A stretch of 64,000 nucleotides of DNA from contig CM048849.1 in assembly GCA_026545225.1 (NCBI GenBank), positions 29,150,336 to 29,214,335 on the forward strand, given 5' to 3'. Shown piece after piece: positions 28,834 to 42,410 of this stretch. Made by a program: the position numbers and the translations under genes. The stretch is from Cornus controversa. Its lineage: Eukaryota > Streptophyta > Magnoliopsida > Cornales > Cornaceae. A model generated the notes under the pieces. The model did not search any database, was not told the DNA's origin, and saw nothing but the letters and a program-made list of their open reading frames with translations. Every line of letters starts with the position of its first letter. Positions within the stretch are counted from its first letter, which is position 1.

Positions 28834-31800
28834 TGTGGTCACATCCCTGAAAACTAGGATTTTTGACATTACCATTTTGGAAAAAAATTTAGCATGTCAA
28901 GACCTAGTTGGCTACTGAGAATTTTTTTTTTTTTGGGAAATGATCTGATTTAGTTATTTTCACTATTGAATTTGGCATCTGTATCATTACTCTTTGTTTT
29001 TTTTTTTTTTTTTATGTTCTCCTTTAAGTTCTTTGGTCACTCATTAGGCTTAGGTTTTGCTTAAAAATTCTTCAAAGTGAACTAGTTGGCATAAACAATT
29101 TTGTAGGTGTTATTATCTTTGGAGTCAATTTTAATGATTTTGAGGCACTTTTGTATTTTGAAAATTTGTAAGTGTTATATCCCTAAACTAAAAAAAATTA
29201 TTGATTACCACAGAAATTCTGTATATGGTGGAATCCTATCACTAGTATCTCTCAGTATTTTATTATTTTCTATTATAATGGGAAATTAAGACATACTAGT
29301 GGTGGGAGGTGGGATTCCTGTTTTCAAGGAATCTTGGTACCTATTAACTTCTCCCTAAACTCACACTTCATGCAAATTTTGTCAAAAAATTGTCAAACTA
29401 AAAATTTTGAAAGTTCTTTTCAAGAGTTTAGTTGAAAATTCATGAATTTCCCAATTCTTAAACACTTCATTTCATTCCTATAATTTTCTCCCTAAACTAA
29501 CACTTCATGCAAATTTTGTCAAAAAATTGTCAAACTAAAAATTTTGAAAGTTCTTTTCAAGAGTTTAGTTGAAATTTCATGAATTTCCCAATTCTTAAAC
29601 ACTTCATTTCATTCCTATAATTTTTTTTTAAAATCTCTTTATGTCCACGAGTAAAAGGCTTAAGTCAAAACTTTGCTAATATTTCATTCGAAAATGTTTA
29701 ATCCTCAAAATGGTACTTATTGAGAATTCAAAATACATCAAAACTTAAAATGGGATTACTAAACATTTTCACACTACTTTTGGTTAGGAAAAAAAAAACA
29801 TTTTCACACTACATCATATATTTAGAAAACTTATTTTTTTTATATTCTTAATCAACTTATAAATCTGGACTTTGAGTCGAAGTTTTGCCAAACTTTCCAT
29901 AGAAATTTTGACGATTTTTAAGCATGTTATTTCATTTTAGGATATTTTTCTAACAACGTTTTCAATATTTAAGCTCAATTTTTTTATTTTTGTTTGTGCT
30001 CAAATTTTTTTTTTTTTGTTTGTCCTCTTGAAGCATATAGGTCAACCTTAGTTGCTATTATGCTGTATCTTTGATTTAGACAAATTGATTAAGTCAAATC
30101 ACATTGCATAAGAATATCATTATTTGATTGATGTAAGTTCATGGAATTTCTTATTTATTAAATCTTCATTTTTCTTTGGTCAATTATTTTATTTTGAACT
30201 CATATCTAATATTTTGAGTTTGTCTTGATTTGGTACCGCTCTCGTTGTAGAGATTCGAATATTTTTTATTTAATTATTTTTTGAAATAGGATTTTAATTG
30301 ATCTGCATATGTTTTAAATGTAATTTACATATGTGGGAACTAGTTTAAAGGTCCAAAGAGTTTTGTGAGCCATTTGGCGCATTTTAAAATTTTGGGTTAT
30401 CGAGACATAGGACGGGGTCAGGTGGGCTCGAAAATCCGGATATTGTTCTAAAAAATCTTATTTTTGTTTATAAACCAATTAAAATATTAGAAGTGACATA
30501 GAGTTGATTTCGAGGCCATAGCTGCTTTTAGATTCGAAAACGGAGGTCGAGAAGGTATGTTAAGTGGCTAGGGGCGTTTTGGTCCTTTTATGCCCTAGGG
30601 CTTATAAATATCAAATACAGATATTTTAGTCACCATTTCTCTCCCTAAATAGCCGCCCAAGCTCTCCTTTTCTCCTCGTTGTGTTCTTCTGCTTCTCTCT
30701 AAAATACTTCTACCCTAGGCTTAGATTTGGAAGAAGTTTTGAACATCATTGTTGTTCACCTTGATGTTCTCTACAATCTCTATGGATTGAAAATTAGATT
30801 CGGACCATTTTGATATGTGGAAGACTTTGTGATCTATTTATTCTCTCTAAGATTTGGAGGTTTTGGAGTTGGATTAGAGTGTTGGTGCAAGGGTTAAAGT
30901 TGTTTCTTGCATGATCCTCTTCACTCTAATCAATTCAAATACGTGATTTGAAGACTTTGGTAGATTTAGATTTGGTGGATTTGAGGTCTAGCTTGAGTTT
31001 TCATCTCTTGAGGTAAGGGGTCTGTGTTATGTCTTTCATTTCAAGTTAAATTTCATGATATAAGCATAAAATAGATGTTTTTCATGTTATATATGATTAT
31101 ACGAGACTTTAGGATGAAATCCTTACTTTAAATTGATATATGTATGTTTCTTTGGATTAGAAATGATTGGTATATGATATTGAATACATAAATTGCTAGT
31201 GTATGCCTTATATGAAGTATATTGTATATATGAGATTTTGGTGACTTGTTGAAAACCTAGTTTTGGAGGTTATATGCAAGTATCTAGCAATATGAATTAT
31301 TGCATGACATACTAGAATGAACATATGACATGAAATGGGTACAATGCATCGAGATTTGTGAATGTATGTGATAAACCTTGATATGTTTGGTGTGTGTGTG
31401 GGGTGATATCTCAGAAATGTCTCATGACAAAGTAAACGGGGAACATATCCTCAAGGGTTGAAAGATCTCAAACTTGCACAAGATAGTTGGTCACTGCATG
31501 GGTTAGTAGCCTATAATAACCAAGAACTTGAGGTACAGGGCTTCGATGTGTATCTTGTTTGCGTGTGTGGGTGTGAGCACAATTCAGAGAGCGTTTTGAG
31601 TCTTAAGTGTAATAATGTGACTTATGTGGCTTGAGTGGATTTTGTGTGTGAATTCGATTGTGTCAAATGTTATAGATATGATGAAATGTACATAGAAGCA
31701 TGATTGTGAACATTGTGGTTGTCAAGTATTTTTGATGTATAAGCCATGTGAATAAAGGTTTCGGCTTTTGACTAGAAGGCTAGGAAGCATGATATATAGC

Positions 31801-32569
31801 TAGGCTATGCATGTTAAATTATGTTTATGCAATGATATGAAGTGTGAACTTGAACGGATTGCACAATGTATTACATTGAGCCATTGAAATTGATCATCCC
31901 CTTACATTAACACTTTCAGGGCATGGCAAGAAGGTGGTTGATGGTGAGCAACCGTAGTTGAGCTTAGAGTTATGAGGACTTTCTTTTGGTTGTTTTTGTG
32001 TGTATGCACGTCTTAAATGTGGACTAGGTGCATTAGGAAATGTGTAACAAGGATTACAATAACTTTCTGAGATATTGTATATAAGCATCTATGCTTTGAA
32101 TTATAGTTTTTGGATATGAATATATGTATAAATCAAGCATGTTTCTGTTTAAATGATGTTTTTATGATTTGGTCTTGATATATACATGTTATGATCATTG
32201 TTAAATATCCTTCAAAGACATGTCAAACTTTGAGAAGCTTGAGAACTTACTTTGAGCATGTTGAAAGTTCACTTTGTGGCTGCTGAAAATGGCAGAAGGA
32301 AATAGGTATTTCTAGAGCACTTCTTTAGCCGACTGTAACATTATTTTCAACCTACTGAAAGAAGTTGATTTTAAATATAATGGTTAGTTCAATGCATTTA
32401 ATGTACCAATTGAATCCTCTTTCCAATGGACAAATTCTCACTTTGAAATTCCAAACACACAAGAAGTTGAGTTTTGGAATTAAGTAGTTCATGTGTATGA
32501 GCAGTTTAACTTTCATTATTCACCCTCATTTCCTATATTGATTTGGGTACGAAAATTTAGGGCGTGACA
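28834..32569 (+). mobile_element. Probable long gypsy LTR, with primer-binding site
   Basis: The right end is well marked: AATTTAGGGCGTGACA ends at 32569 and is followed after four bases by TGGTATCACAG (32574-32584), close to the initiator-Met primer-binding site. A promoter-like CTTATAAATATC lies near 30602. The left end is proposed at TGTGGTCACATCCCTGAAAA (28834), an imperfect inverse of the right end. It would be an LTR of about 3.7 kb. A second GGGGCGTGACA occurs at 32651-32661, so the right side may be rearranged. No coding region follows. Confidence 0.4.
29349..29620. repeat. 137-bp near-perfect tandem duplication
   Basis: Copies at 29349-29485 and 29486-29620 differ at about two positions. 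Both start TTCTCCCTAAACT and end CATTTCATTCCTATAAT. The high identity suggests a recent event inside the older LTR sequence. Confidence 0.92.
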
Positions 32570-32661
32570 GAAATGGTATCACAGTGAAATTATTGATGTG
32601 AGGCGATGACATGTAACCAAATCACCCTCAATTTTCGGGAGTCAAAAATCGGGGCGTGACA

Positions 32662-33599
32662 CTCGTAGTCACTTTTTGATATTCTATGTCAAATTTCAAG
32701 GTTAAATTATTCTAGTCATTTTCATATTTTAGGTCATTTTGCATCTTTCGATATTCGTTATGTGACCTTATAGCTGGCACTCTACGAATTTTTAATAATA
32801 GTGGTCTTGCACACTCTTTTGGTCATTTAGAGTGAGTCATAGTAAATTCAGTCCATAGGTCATTAGGTGCATTGCATATGCTTATAGGGGCATGCTCACA
32901 TGGTATAATCTTATTCCCAATAGGATAAAGTAATAAAATATCATAAGTACACATACATACACATGCACATACACCTAAGAAATTTTTCAACTCATTCTTG
33001 CAACCATGTTTCCTTAAATCTCATTCATGATCTAGTTCGTAAGACTATATGAGAGTCATTTTCACATAAAATTCCATTCAATTTGACATGATTAACTTGG
33101 TATGATTTAGGTAATCTTACACACCATAACTCAATTTTAGGTGGTTACTCCATTTCTTTTAATCCCACTTCATTTTGTCGCATTAGAAAATGTAGCATTG
33201 CACATTGCATTTTTTTTTCACAAGTATACTCTTCGTAAAATGACCGGAAAAAAAACACGTGACACAACGTGTTTTTCCTAAGGGCACAACAATACGCCTA
33301 ACATGCTTTTTTAAGAATATGACTAAAAATCAATGGTAGACTCAATCGGACATTCATATAAGTAGGCACTTCAAAAAAAAAAAAAAATTTGATGGGTTTC
33401 TGCTTAAGCGGGGTCTGAAAGAGGTAGATGTCGACAACTCTTACCCCATTCATGCAATAGTGAATAATCCTGATAATTGTGAAGTGATATGTTTGAAGGG
33501 AAAATGAAATACGTAGTGCAAATGTAATGCTTAGAGGTTAACAGCATGCATGACAAGTTTTAAAATGACACGTATTCTATGTACGTAGCAAAAATCATA
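32662..33599. other. Unassigned AT-rich stretch
   Basis: No gene or repeat was recognised. Confidence 0.35.
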
Positions 33600-33881
33600 G
33601 AGCATTTCCAACCGATATGTTAAATTATACGTGACATTTGTAACAACTGCTTTGGACATGAAGAACTCTTCCAATCGATACATCATATGCCTACTTGGTA
33701 TTTGACATAACATCAAATATGTCAAAATTGGCATATCAAAAAGTGGTATGTCAAATAAATTTTTCTCATTATTTTAATCTACGGGTTCTTATTATTATTT
33801 TAAAATTTATTTTATAATTGCAATAAATTAACTTTTTTATAATTTGAATTATGAAATTTGAAGCATCAATCGGAGATGTTC
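33600..33881. mobile_element. MITE candidate, about 280 bp
   Basis: The left end GAGCATTTCCAACCGATATG is an imperfect inverse of the right end GCATCAATCGGAGATGTTC. GAGCATCTCCAACCG-type ends are common in plant MITEs. The interior is AT-rich and repeats TATGTCAAA-like words. No clear target duplication was found. Confidence 0.45.
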
Positions 33882-35560
33882 TTATTCAGCATTTTTGGTG
33901 TGTGTGGGTCAAAATATCATCTCTTACCATTATTATACTAGAGATGATGTTGATTATGGCAAGAACCAATTACTAAAGGAGTCACCACCATTATGTATTA
34001 ATTTTAGGTTACTTAAGTATGCCTATTGACCTTAAAGAATGTGAAAAACTAAGGTTTGAACTTTTTTTTTAATTCATTTTAGCTTTTAGAGTGGACCTTT
34101 ATTAGGTTAACTTTCTACGTTCTAGTCTTTGTAAATTAAATTAGTGGATTCAAGGATTTATTAATGCATGGTGTAGACACCTTAATTTACCCTTTACCCT
34201 TACCCTCTTTTATAGGTACATTTTTATAGACTTGGCATTTTGTCTTACCCCCATAATTTTTACTATTTTTGCCACTAAACTTCATAAAATATATTAGTAG
34301 TCATGATCATAGACCTCCAAAAACTCCAAATCCACTCCAAATATGAAATTTTATCACTTCAAGCCATTTTGAATCAATTTCACTATCCAATCACAGTACC
34401 AATCTCAATTCAAGCCCTAATTTGAGTTTTCGATACCATGATTTTGATTATGGTCACACTAAAGACTCCAAATCCACCCAAAAGTGAAAATTTACTATTC
34501 TTTCAAATCGGTTAAACAAGTGAAAATATAGGTTATTATTAGCAAAAAAAACATAAATTATGCATGATAAACAATGAGGGTGCACATTGCCATCTAGAAA
34601 AATTAAGATGTTGCCAGCTTGTGGAAGTGAAAATTTGTAATGGCATGTGAAAAAGGAAATTGGCAAGATAATTGGGAGCAGTTTTGGAAGATAATTCCAA
34701 GTTTTAAATACAAAATTTGTAGACAATGGACCTTCTCCGTTTGTTTTGACGTAAAACATTTTCTGAAAAATATTTTAAAAAAATTTCGATGTTTGATTAT
34801 ATATTTTAAAAGAAAAAAATGTTATACCCATAAAACATTTTCACACCAAAATGTTTAAATTAATACAACCAATCTGTAAAATATTGAACAACTAATTTGG
34901 TTGATGCTACCAAATACTAGAAATTTTTAACAATATTTTTCAGACGAAACCTTACATTTCAGTCTTCGGATTATTAATTTTTCAGTATTTATTTTAGTTA
35001 AATTAGTTTCACTGTAGATCAAACTTTGTAATCAAGTATCCAATTAGTGAAAACTTGTTTATTCGAAGTATTTCATTATTATTTGATTTTAATTTTCCTC
35101 CTCATTTTCAAAGTCCTATTAATGAATAAATATAAGAATAACTAACTAATGCTCTTCTGGAAAATAGTAGATTTCGATGGACACGAAAGAGACTAGTTGG
35201 AGTAGCTTAAAATCAATTGGTCGATATTCACCACCACTACAACTCCAGAGAAATACATATATCATGCTTAATTAATATATAAATGTAGAGTGCATTAAGC
35301 ATAGACGAAGTGTTACGTGTGACCAAATTCAATTTCAGTTCATAAAAATATATTTTTTTACCTTCTTTTTTTCTAGGAGTTAATAAATTCATTAATGCCT
35401 TAGGTCAAGAATGATATCTGATTGAGAATGCTTTAGTAGAATCCCAGACACACAGGGCTTAAAATAGCACTAGGACATGTTTTACAAGCTATTTCAATTA
35501 ATAACTAGAACAATTGGAATAGGTAAAGGCAATAAAATTGTTGGGCGAAACGACTTTAAT
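33882..35560. other. Unassigned AT-rich stretch
   Basis: No gene was recognised. Open frames here are short and AT-driven. Confidence 0.35.
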
Positions 35561-35567
35561 ATCAGCA

Positions 35568-35690
35568 TTAGCCCAACTGGTATAACCTCTCCTCTCTCCC
35601 TCAAAATAGGAGATGAGGGATTTGAGTTCGGCATTTGTTTATGTATATGACTATTTACCTAACACATATATACATACATATAGAGAGAGA
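35568..35690 (+). mobile_element. SINE-like fragment (tRNA-derived), candidate
   Basis: TAGCCCAACTGG resembles an internal A box and GGATTTGAGTTCGG, about 56 bases on, a B box of the Pol III type found in tRNA-derived SINEs. A tail of TATATACATACATATA follows. No target duplication was found. Confidence 0.35.
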
Positions 35691-36331
35691 GTATCACAAA
35701 GAGTAATGCTATCATACCTCATGCTGCTTGTCACACTCCTTTAAATTAGCGCATTTTGATCACACAAAAATAGTGCACAAGTTAGATCATCACGTAGCCA
35801 ATTTAGAATGAACTCACTATAAAAAAAAGTTATCTCAAAATATCATAAGATAAAATTATACAAAACGGTCAAAGATAATAGTTTAATTTGGCCGAATGAA
35901 GTCAAAAGAACGGAACGAAAATATTAGAGGCTGACTGATTCGTGTGATCTACTGTAAATAAATTTTGATATGAAATTTTGACTGTATAATTCCTATACAA
36001 TCCTCTTTTAAAGAATTATATGGCTATTTCAATATTTGAAATCCTTCTTTCTTCTTTCTCTTTTTCGCCCTTTGGTCTTCTTCCTTTCTTTTGTAGATAG
36101 AAAGTGGAAAAAGAAAAACTGAACAGAGAGCATTCTTGGAGCACATAACTGAACATAAGGTTAGTTGTTGTATATCATTTACAACATTTTCATTCCCATC
36201 AACCCAAAAATTCCAAGTTACTTTCCTTTCTTTTTCCTTTCCTTTTCCTTTTCCCCTCTACCGATTAATTACGTAAAGAAAAGGGAATAATGCACAGGAA
36301 AATGAAACAAATATACCGGGAAAATATTAAA

Positions 36332-36743
36332 TTAATCTACCAACTGTCTCTTTGCGAAGTTCTTTCTCAATCCCTTGATAATCTTCCCAAACCACATCAA
36401 GTTCATGGTAGAAAGCGCGGAAGGCACCACGAGTACCAAAAAGAAACCAAAGGTGTGCATCTTGAGGACCTGCCAAGCAATCAAGAACATACCATAACTA
36501 TAATCTATCACAAATAGAGATGCAAGATTCATGATTCAGTCAATTTACACGAGCAATACAAGGAAATCAGGAAACCACCAATAAAACAATATGAAAATTC
36601 TAGAAAACCATTATTTTTTAAATTAATTCCTATTGTTCAGATAAAAAGAAACACTACCTCTCCCTTTCAAAAGCCATGCCTACACTTCAGCACCACTGTG
36701 ATACTACTACTGCCTTTCTTTAATCAGCTTTTGACCTGCGTGC

Positions 36744-36823
<80 letters not shown>

Positions 36824-39800
36824 CCAATACCTAGTGAGTCCCCATTAATCAACAGTGTTTGCGAGGGATGCTTAAATTTTGAAGTATTTTATCTCGTTCT
36901 TCCACTTAAGCAAATTGGAGATGATAGATCAAGATGATGGTGAAGAAGAAAAAGAGTACCAGATTTTTCCAATGTAGAAAGCACTCATGATGACTCGAGT
37001 ATTATGAAAATATATAAAACTGCAGTTTATTACTTAAATAGTTGTGATGAACCATTACTGAATTATACACAACAAAGACAGCACACTTATTTTCATTTAG
37101 TTCCTGAGGAAGTGGGAAAAAAAAAAAAACACTGAAAATGTAGAATCCTTATACTCCGTATATATCTAAGTGCCATTCAAATTTGCAACTACTCGTTAAT
37201 CAAAGTTCCTGTTTTACACTAATTTCTTAATTTTTCTCCCCTTCTCTTCCTCTTCTTAGAGGCTAAAGAATGCATCAATGAAGAATTAGTAAGATATCGG
37301 CATCGGACAGTTGTGCCATAGATAATATTGCCAAGCCAGGCCCCAGCATAGGAGCTCAGGTCCAGACTTACATAAAAGCCAGTCATCAATTAGAAGCGGG
37401 CAAGATTGCGAAAAATTGCAACTGGTCTAAACCTTCGACTAGCAGCTTATTATAAGTTGCAGTTGACAAAAATAAAAATTGCTAGTTTACAAAGATTAAT
37501 GGGCCCACAAAGCAAAGAAATCAGGGTGTACATTACCTGATCATAGTGCAAATAAACGTGGTAAAACATGTAAATGAACAGCAAAATTCTTGCAACCTGC
37601 ATATCAAAATTTATTTCAGCAACCATGTCTTGTACATGAGTTAACAAGTCAAAGGGGGAAAAAGGTAAAATGCAAAAAAAAAAAAAAAACCCTTACACTA
37701 AATTTATGTCTCGTACATAAATTTATTTTGCATTTGCAGATTACCCCCTTGAACTTTAAAAAGACCCCTAACTATTAAAGATCAGCAAATCACTGCAATT
37801 TCACCCTTCAACTGTTAAAAAAGTGATTGAATAACACAACCATCTTTTAAAAATGAGATGAAAATTTATTTTAAAAAAATGATTTTGAAATACGCAAATT
37901 ATCCAAAATTGAGTTGAGACCCTAGGATCTAATATTGAAATAAGCCAACACATTTCTCTCCGTTCGAGTCCCAAAAATGGGACCCTCCATATATTTTTGT
38001 AGTAATTTGGTGTAGAAAAAAAGGCATATTGGTCAAAATTTAACCCATTCCCATCCATTTTTTAATGAAAAAAATAATGGCAAAAGGCAATTTGCATGGT
38101 TTCAGAATAATATAAGACGTTATTTACCAAACTGATACCCCACGGCTCTTATTTGCAAATTTTGAGAAAGTTGAAGAGGGTTTTTTTGCATTATGCCAAG
38201 AAAAAAAAGAAAAAAAGAGAGAACATGTAAAATTTAAAACAGATACGTCATGCGGCCCCATCAGCTCACTAATGCCATGAGGCTGAAAATTTAAGTGTCA
38301 TGGCATGGATCACAAATTAAATTTCTACCATGTGGCAAGTTGCTGAGTGGCAAAGCCAACCAATTTATATATATATATATATATCTCCTGGCAAAAAACT
38401 CCCACAACGCTCTTGGGGAGACTTGAAACCTCTACCTTTCACTTTCAAATGAGAGAAGTAAACTAGGCCACATGCCTTGGTGCAAAGCCAATGATTTAAT
38501 TGCCTAAAAATGGTTCATTTTCCCATGGATGATTGCTGATTAACAAAAAAGTCAGGCTACTAATGGAAATACAAGGATTTTTAACTCACCAGCCAAGATA
38601 AAAAAATCATCACACCATTAATCAGATATGCGTTGGACCTCTTCAAACCAGCAGTATCAAGATACCTGCATGAGACACAGAAAGATTCATCACAGTGGAA
38701 TACACAAAACCATATCATGATTTGATCTGTACTTGTCTAAATCGTACCATCTCATATTTATATTTGGAGTTGTCACCTCAGAGATGAGGACCATAAATGT
38801 ATAAAGCTGCCCCTCCCCAGTAAACATAGAATATGCTACTGCAATTCCCGAAAGAGAATGATGGACAATCTGAAATCCAACAGTAACATCTTGCGTCAAA
38901 CTGACAAGCCTGTAATGGGTACAACACTGTATTTATAAGGCTTTCTTTATATTACCTTCAATATTCCATTCCAGTCAACTTATATAGCCAGCCAGATTTT
39001 TCATGGAACACAACCCCCCCCCCCCCCCCCAAAAAAAAAATAATAATAATAAAATTCATAATCTAGTACCGAAGATTCACCCTTTTCCAACATATGAGAC
39101 AGTTTTCAGAGTTGTTGCAGACACTGATTACATGATGCTATTGAAGTTTTTCAAAAACCACGTCACCAAGGAAGGGTGGGTGAAGTTGGCCTGTATTGGA
39201 ACTTCTTTAAATTTTAATCCAGAATTCAAGGTAAAAAGCTTCTTTATTTTGTTTGTAACCAAATATCAGCAACATAGTTTCGCTTATTTGAATAAAGGTG
39301 CCTCAGAATATCTAAATAATTTAAAACTAAAATGTTCCTTGTTGACTGGAAAAAGGGGTAAACATGAAATATATGTTCTAATTTGAAAAGAGCTATATAC
39401 AAATCTGCTGCATGCAAACCACCGGTGACTGAATAGGACGACATGTTCATTGACAATCTTTAAGCCTAGAGAATATACTTACATACTCTATTCCACCCAG
39501 AGAAGGATATAGCCAAAAAATCATTCCAAGGTCTGCAAGAAAGTATCCAACAGAAACCTGTTGAAAATCATAATAAAATTATTATACAAAGTGTAATTCT
39601 CACAAGATTAGAAAACACAAGTCAATCTAGGTCAAAAGAATCTAAGAATGCAATAATCAGAACTGCTAAGTACAATGCACAGAGGGTTGCATCTCAAATA
39701 TTTCAGAAAAAAAGACAGAAGTCAAGCCTCCTCCAGTTTCCCTTTTTCTGTTTCTTGGATATCCATTCACATTATAGTTACACAAAGGGAGTCACGCTCT

Positions 39801-41266
39801 TATTTTCTTCACACAATAAAAACTAGAAAGGTATGCCCTCCTAAAAATGCACAACATGGGTATCTATAAGATCAAGAACAAGGAATGAATACAAGTATTG
39901 ACAGGAATGCATTGTGGAGGACGAATGAAGATGAATTTTAACAGCAAATTTGAATGTGTTGAGTTGGCCCAAAAATGCACATCTGAAAATTACTTTGGAA
40001 AGCAAAAACTTTGTTTTGGTAAGGGAACACCCAGTTTTCCATCAACCTACCACATGCTGCCCCCCCCCCCCCCCCACCTAAAAAAGAAAAAACCAACACA
40101 GACAGGAAATGAAAATGAAAAGGGCAGAGTCTAATTTGCTGATTTAACAAGGAAAGGTAAAGGAACCAAAAGGAAAAAAGAAAAATGAGAAGGAATATGA
40201 TTATGTTCATATTTTCCCTCGCGCATAAATAAAATTAGAAATAATAGAAAACTTTCCCAAAAATATTGGATTAGGAAAAAGAGGAGCAAAATGTCATGCA
40301 AACTTATTTTTTCCCTCACTCTCCATCATTTTCATTTCCCCTGTTTTTAGTGTAACAAATAGAGGAAAACGATTTCCTTTACATTGTCTTTTCCTTTCTC
40401 TCAATACATTGGCGAACCAAACAGAGCCTTTGAGGATGCCTATACATTGTACTGTTAAAATCCTTAGAGGTTTAGGCATAAGGTAAATCTTTCATTTCTA
40501 GTAATGAGAGAAAAATGAACACTTACCCCCAATGAAAAAGTTGAAAGTGGTGAGCTTTGCAAAGTAAAAACACCATGCAGCTTAGTGAAGAGATCTGACC
40601 AGACCACAAAGTACAGTGACATAGTCGCAATAAAAATGGCATGAACAGTAGAGATACCACTGCATGCATAATTAATAAAAAGAACATAAGGAAAGAATCA
40701 TAATAAAGTGTTAAAAGAAGCAAAAGAAGAAAAAAGAACAAACTTGATTTATATGTATTTACCGGCTGTTCCACTCGATCCGCTGGATTTTTGTGAGGCC
40801 AACATAGCTCCTGAAGTAAAAGGCGCTGATCAACTGTGTAAGATCATAGACCTGTGCATGGGAAAACTATTTCAACAAGTTGAAAATATAAAATAAAGCA
40901 ATTTTGCAACTCCAAGTGTGTAAAAAGCAGCCAATTTTACTAAAGTTATCATATTACTGCTTCCTGTTCAAGAAGAAGAAGAATAAAACGAAGAACCTAA
41001 CCTATTCATGCGAAGATGTCATAGATTTTAAAGTACTTGAGACAAGAAGTTTGTTCCTTTTTTTTTTTTAATTAGGACAAAAGGATAAAATGAAAAGAAA
41101 AAAAAAAAAGGTCGGAACATACCATTTTGCAAGCAAATATGCCCCCAAAGACAGCAGTGTATGGAATGAAAGGAGCTGCCAATATATAATTCTTAACCAG
41201 CTTCTCAGCCTGATTTTGGTAGGACTTAAACGCCATAACTGTCTTTTTAGAAACTGCCATCCGCAT
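36332..41266 (-). CDS. TLC-domain membrane protein (TMEM56/TLCD4-like)
   Basis: Eight coding exons on the minus strand: 41123-41266, 40763-40851, 40527-40659, 39483-39557, 38748-38869, 38590-38665, 37537-37596, 36332-36469. All introns are GT-AG, phases agree, and the CDS is 837 nt (278 residues), the normal length for the plant family. The TLC (TRAM-LAG1-CLN8) domain shows TKIQRIEWNSR, GISTVHAIF, the GYFLADLGMIFW helix, IVHHSLSGIAVAYS with the His pair, LISEVTTPNINMRWYLDTAG and LLFIYMFYHVYLHYDQ. About six to seven hydrophobic segments are expected. The end (IIKGLRKNFAKRQ plus a few residues) is basic, like an ER-retention tail. Start: Met at 41266, with other in-frame Mets at 41260 and 41236; the relatives' start is closest to the third. 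An in-frame TAA lies upstream. A role in membrane lipid handling is inferred only from the family. Confidence 0.9.
36738..36822. repeat. Compound (GT)n(GA)n microsatellite in intron 7
   Basis: About 20 GT units pass directly into 21 GA units, inside the last intron of the TLC gene. Confidence 0.9.
38360..38481 (-). mobile_element. tRNA-derived SINE, 122 bp, in TLC gene intron 6
   Basis: On the minus strand it reads GTGGCCTAGTTTA (A box), GAGGTTTCAAGTCTCC (B box), CCCCAAGAGCGTTGTGGGAG, and ends in a TA-rich tail. It is flanked by the 10-bp direct repeat GCAAAGCCAA at 38350-38359 and 38482-38491. This is the architecture of a plant tRNA-derived SINE with a target-site duplication. It shares the orientation of the host gene. 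Confidence 0.7.
39014..39030. repeat. 17-base C homopolymer
   Basis: A run of 17 C followed directly by 10 A and TAA repeats, in the TLC gene intron between exons 4 and 5. Confidence 0.85.
40060..40075. repeat. 16-base C homopolymer
   Basis: A second C run in the intron between TLC exons 3 and 4. As with the other G/C runs, its exact length may be uncertain. Confidence 0.85.
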
Positions 41267-42410
41267 GTATTTCTTAAGCCATATGTTTAATTAGCTTCAA
41301 CAACATGATAATCTTGAATGATAAGAATTATTAACCTAACATCCTGGAAAACAATTGCAAGAAAAGAAGCTTTTTAATCAGCAGTTTGCATTATTTTTTT
41401 TATAAGTAATCAGCAGTTTGTATCTTAATAAACTAACACAGACAGTATTAGAACAATTCAATAAAATAAAAGCACTTGGGGTTGATCTTGAAACAGTTCA
41501 TTGCAGTTTACCCCCAACTTGCAAGGAGATTTTACAATAAATGTTCCATGTACATTGTACACAAAGTTATAGTGATCACCATACATCCAAAAATGTTAAG
41601 GATGTCTATCAGTTTTTCTTAAAGGTGAAGGTGTGATATGTTACAGCCTCTGTATGCATGAGGCACAAGTCTCAGACTCAATGTTTCCCCAATAGAAAAC
41701 AAATTTCACATAAAAACATAAACAAAATGCTCAACCATCATTAAAAAAAAATTAAGAAAAGTTTGTGGACAATGTTGAAATTTGGAACTCCTTAATTTTG
41801 ATATGCTAGCATTTATGAGAAACAGACCACTTGATCAATGAATTTTAGTAATTTAGATTGACAATAAGGAGGAGGGAGGGATCCTCTTCTACTAAATTAT
41901 TTCAGAAACGCTTCAATGCTCCATTTCATTGCTGAAAAAGTGGAGAGAAAAGAAGTGAAAATTTTAAATCTTATATACAACTTTTTTGCCTAAGTGAAGT
42001 GGAAATATATTAACAAATTGACAAATATGGTACAAGGCCAGAAAGTGAGGGTATACCCTCACAATACAGGAAGTTCAACAAAGAAACAAAAAAGAAAAAA
42101 AAAGAGTAAGAAATAAGTAATCTTATATACAACCAAACCATGACCGATAAACAAGATACTTTGATAATAAATCCATTATTAAGAAATCTAAATTGATAAT
42201 ATAAGAAGAACCATGCAATCCCAAAACCTAGATCTTAACACCATTATTGGTAATTTATATCGTTGCTCAAAACCATAATATTTTTGCATTTATGACTTGA
42301 ATGAAATTTCCCTCTATTGCCTACTCGAGTGCATTTCTAGTTTCTAAAATTTGTTAGTAACATATCAATAATGTAACATGCCAACAAGAAGTAGGATATT
42401 ATTTTATTAA
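41267..42410. other. Inferred leader intron of the TLC gene, proximal part
   Basis: No coding signal was seen. If the leader exons near 46 kb belong to this gene, the stretch is intronic. Confidence 0.3.
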
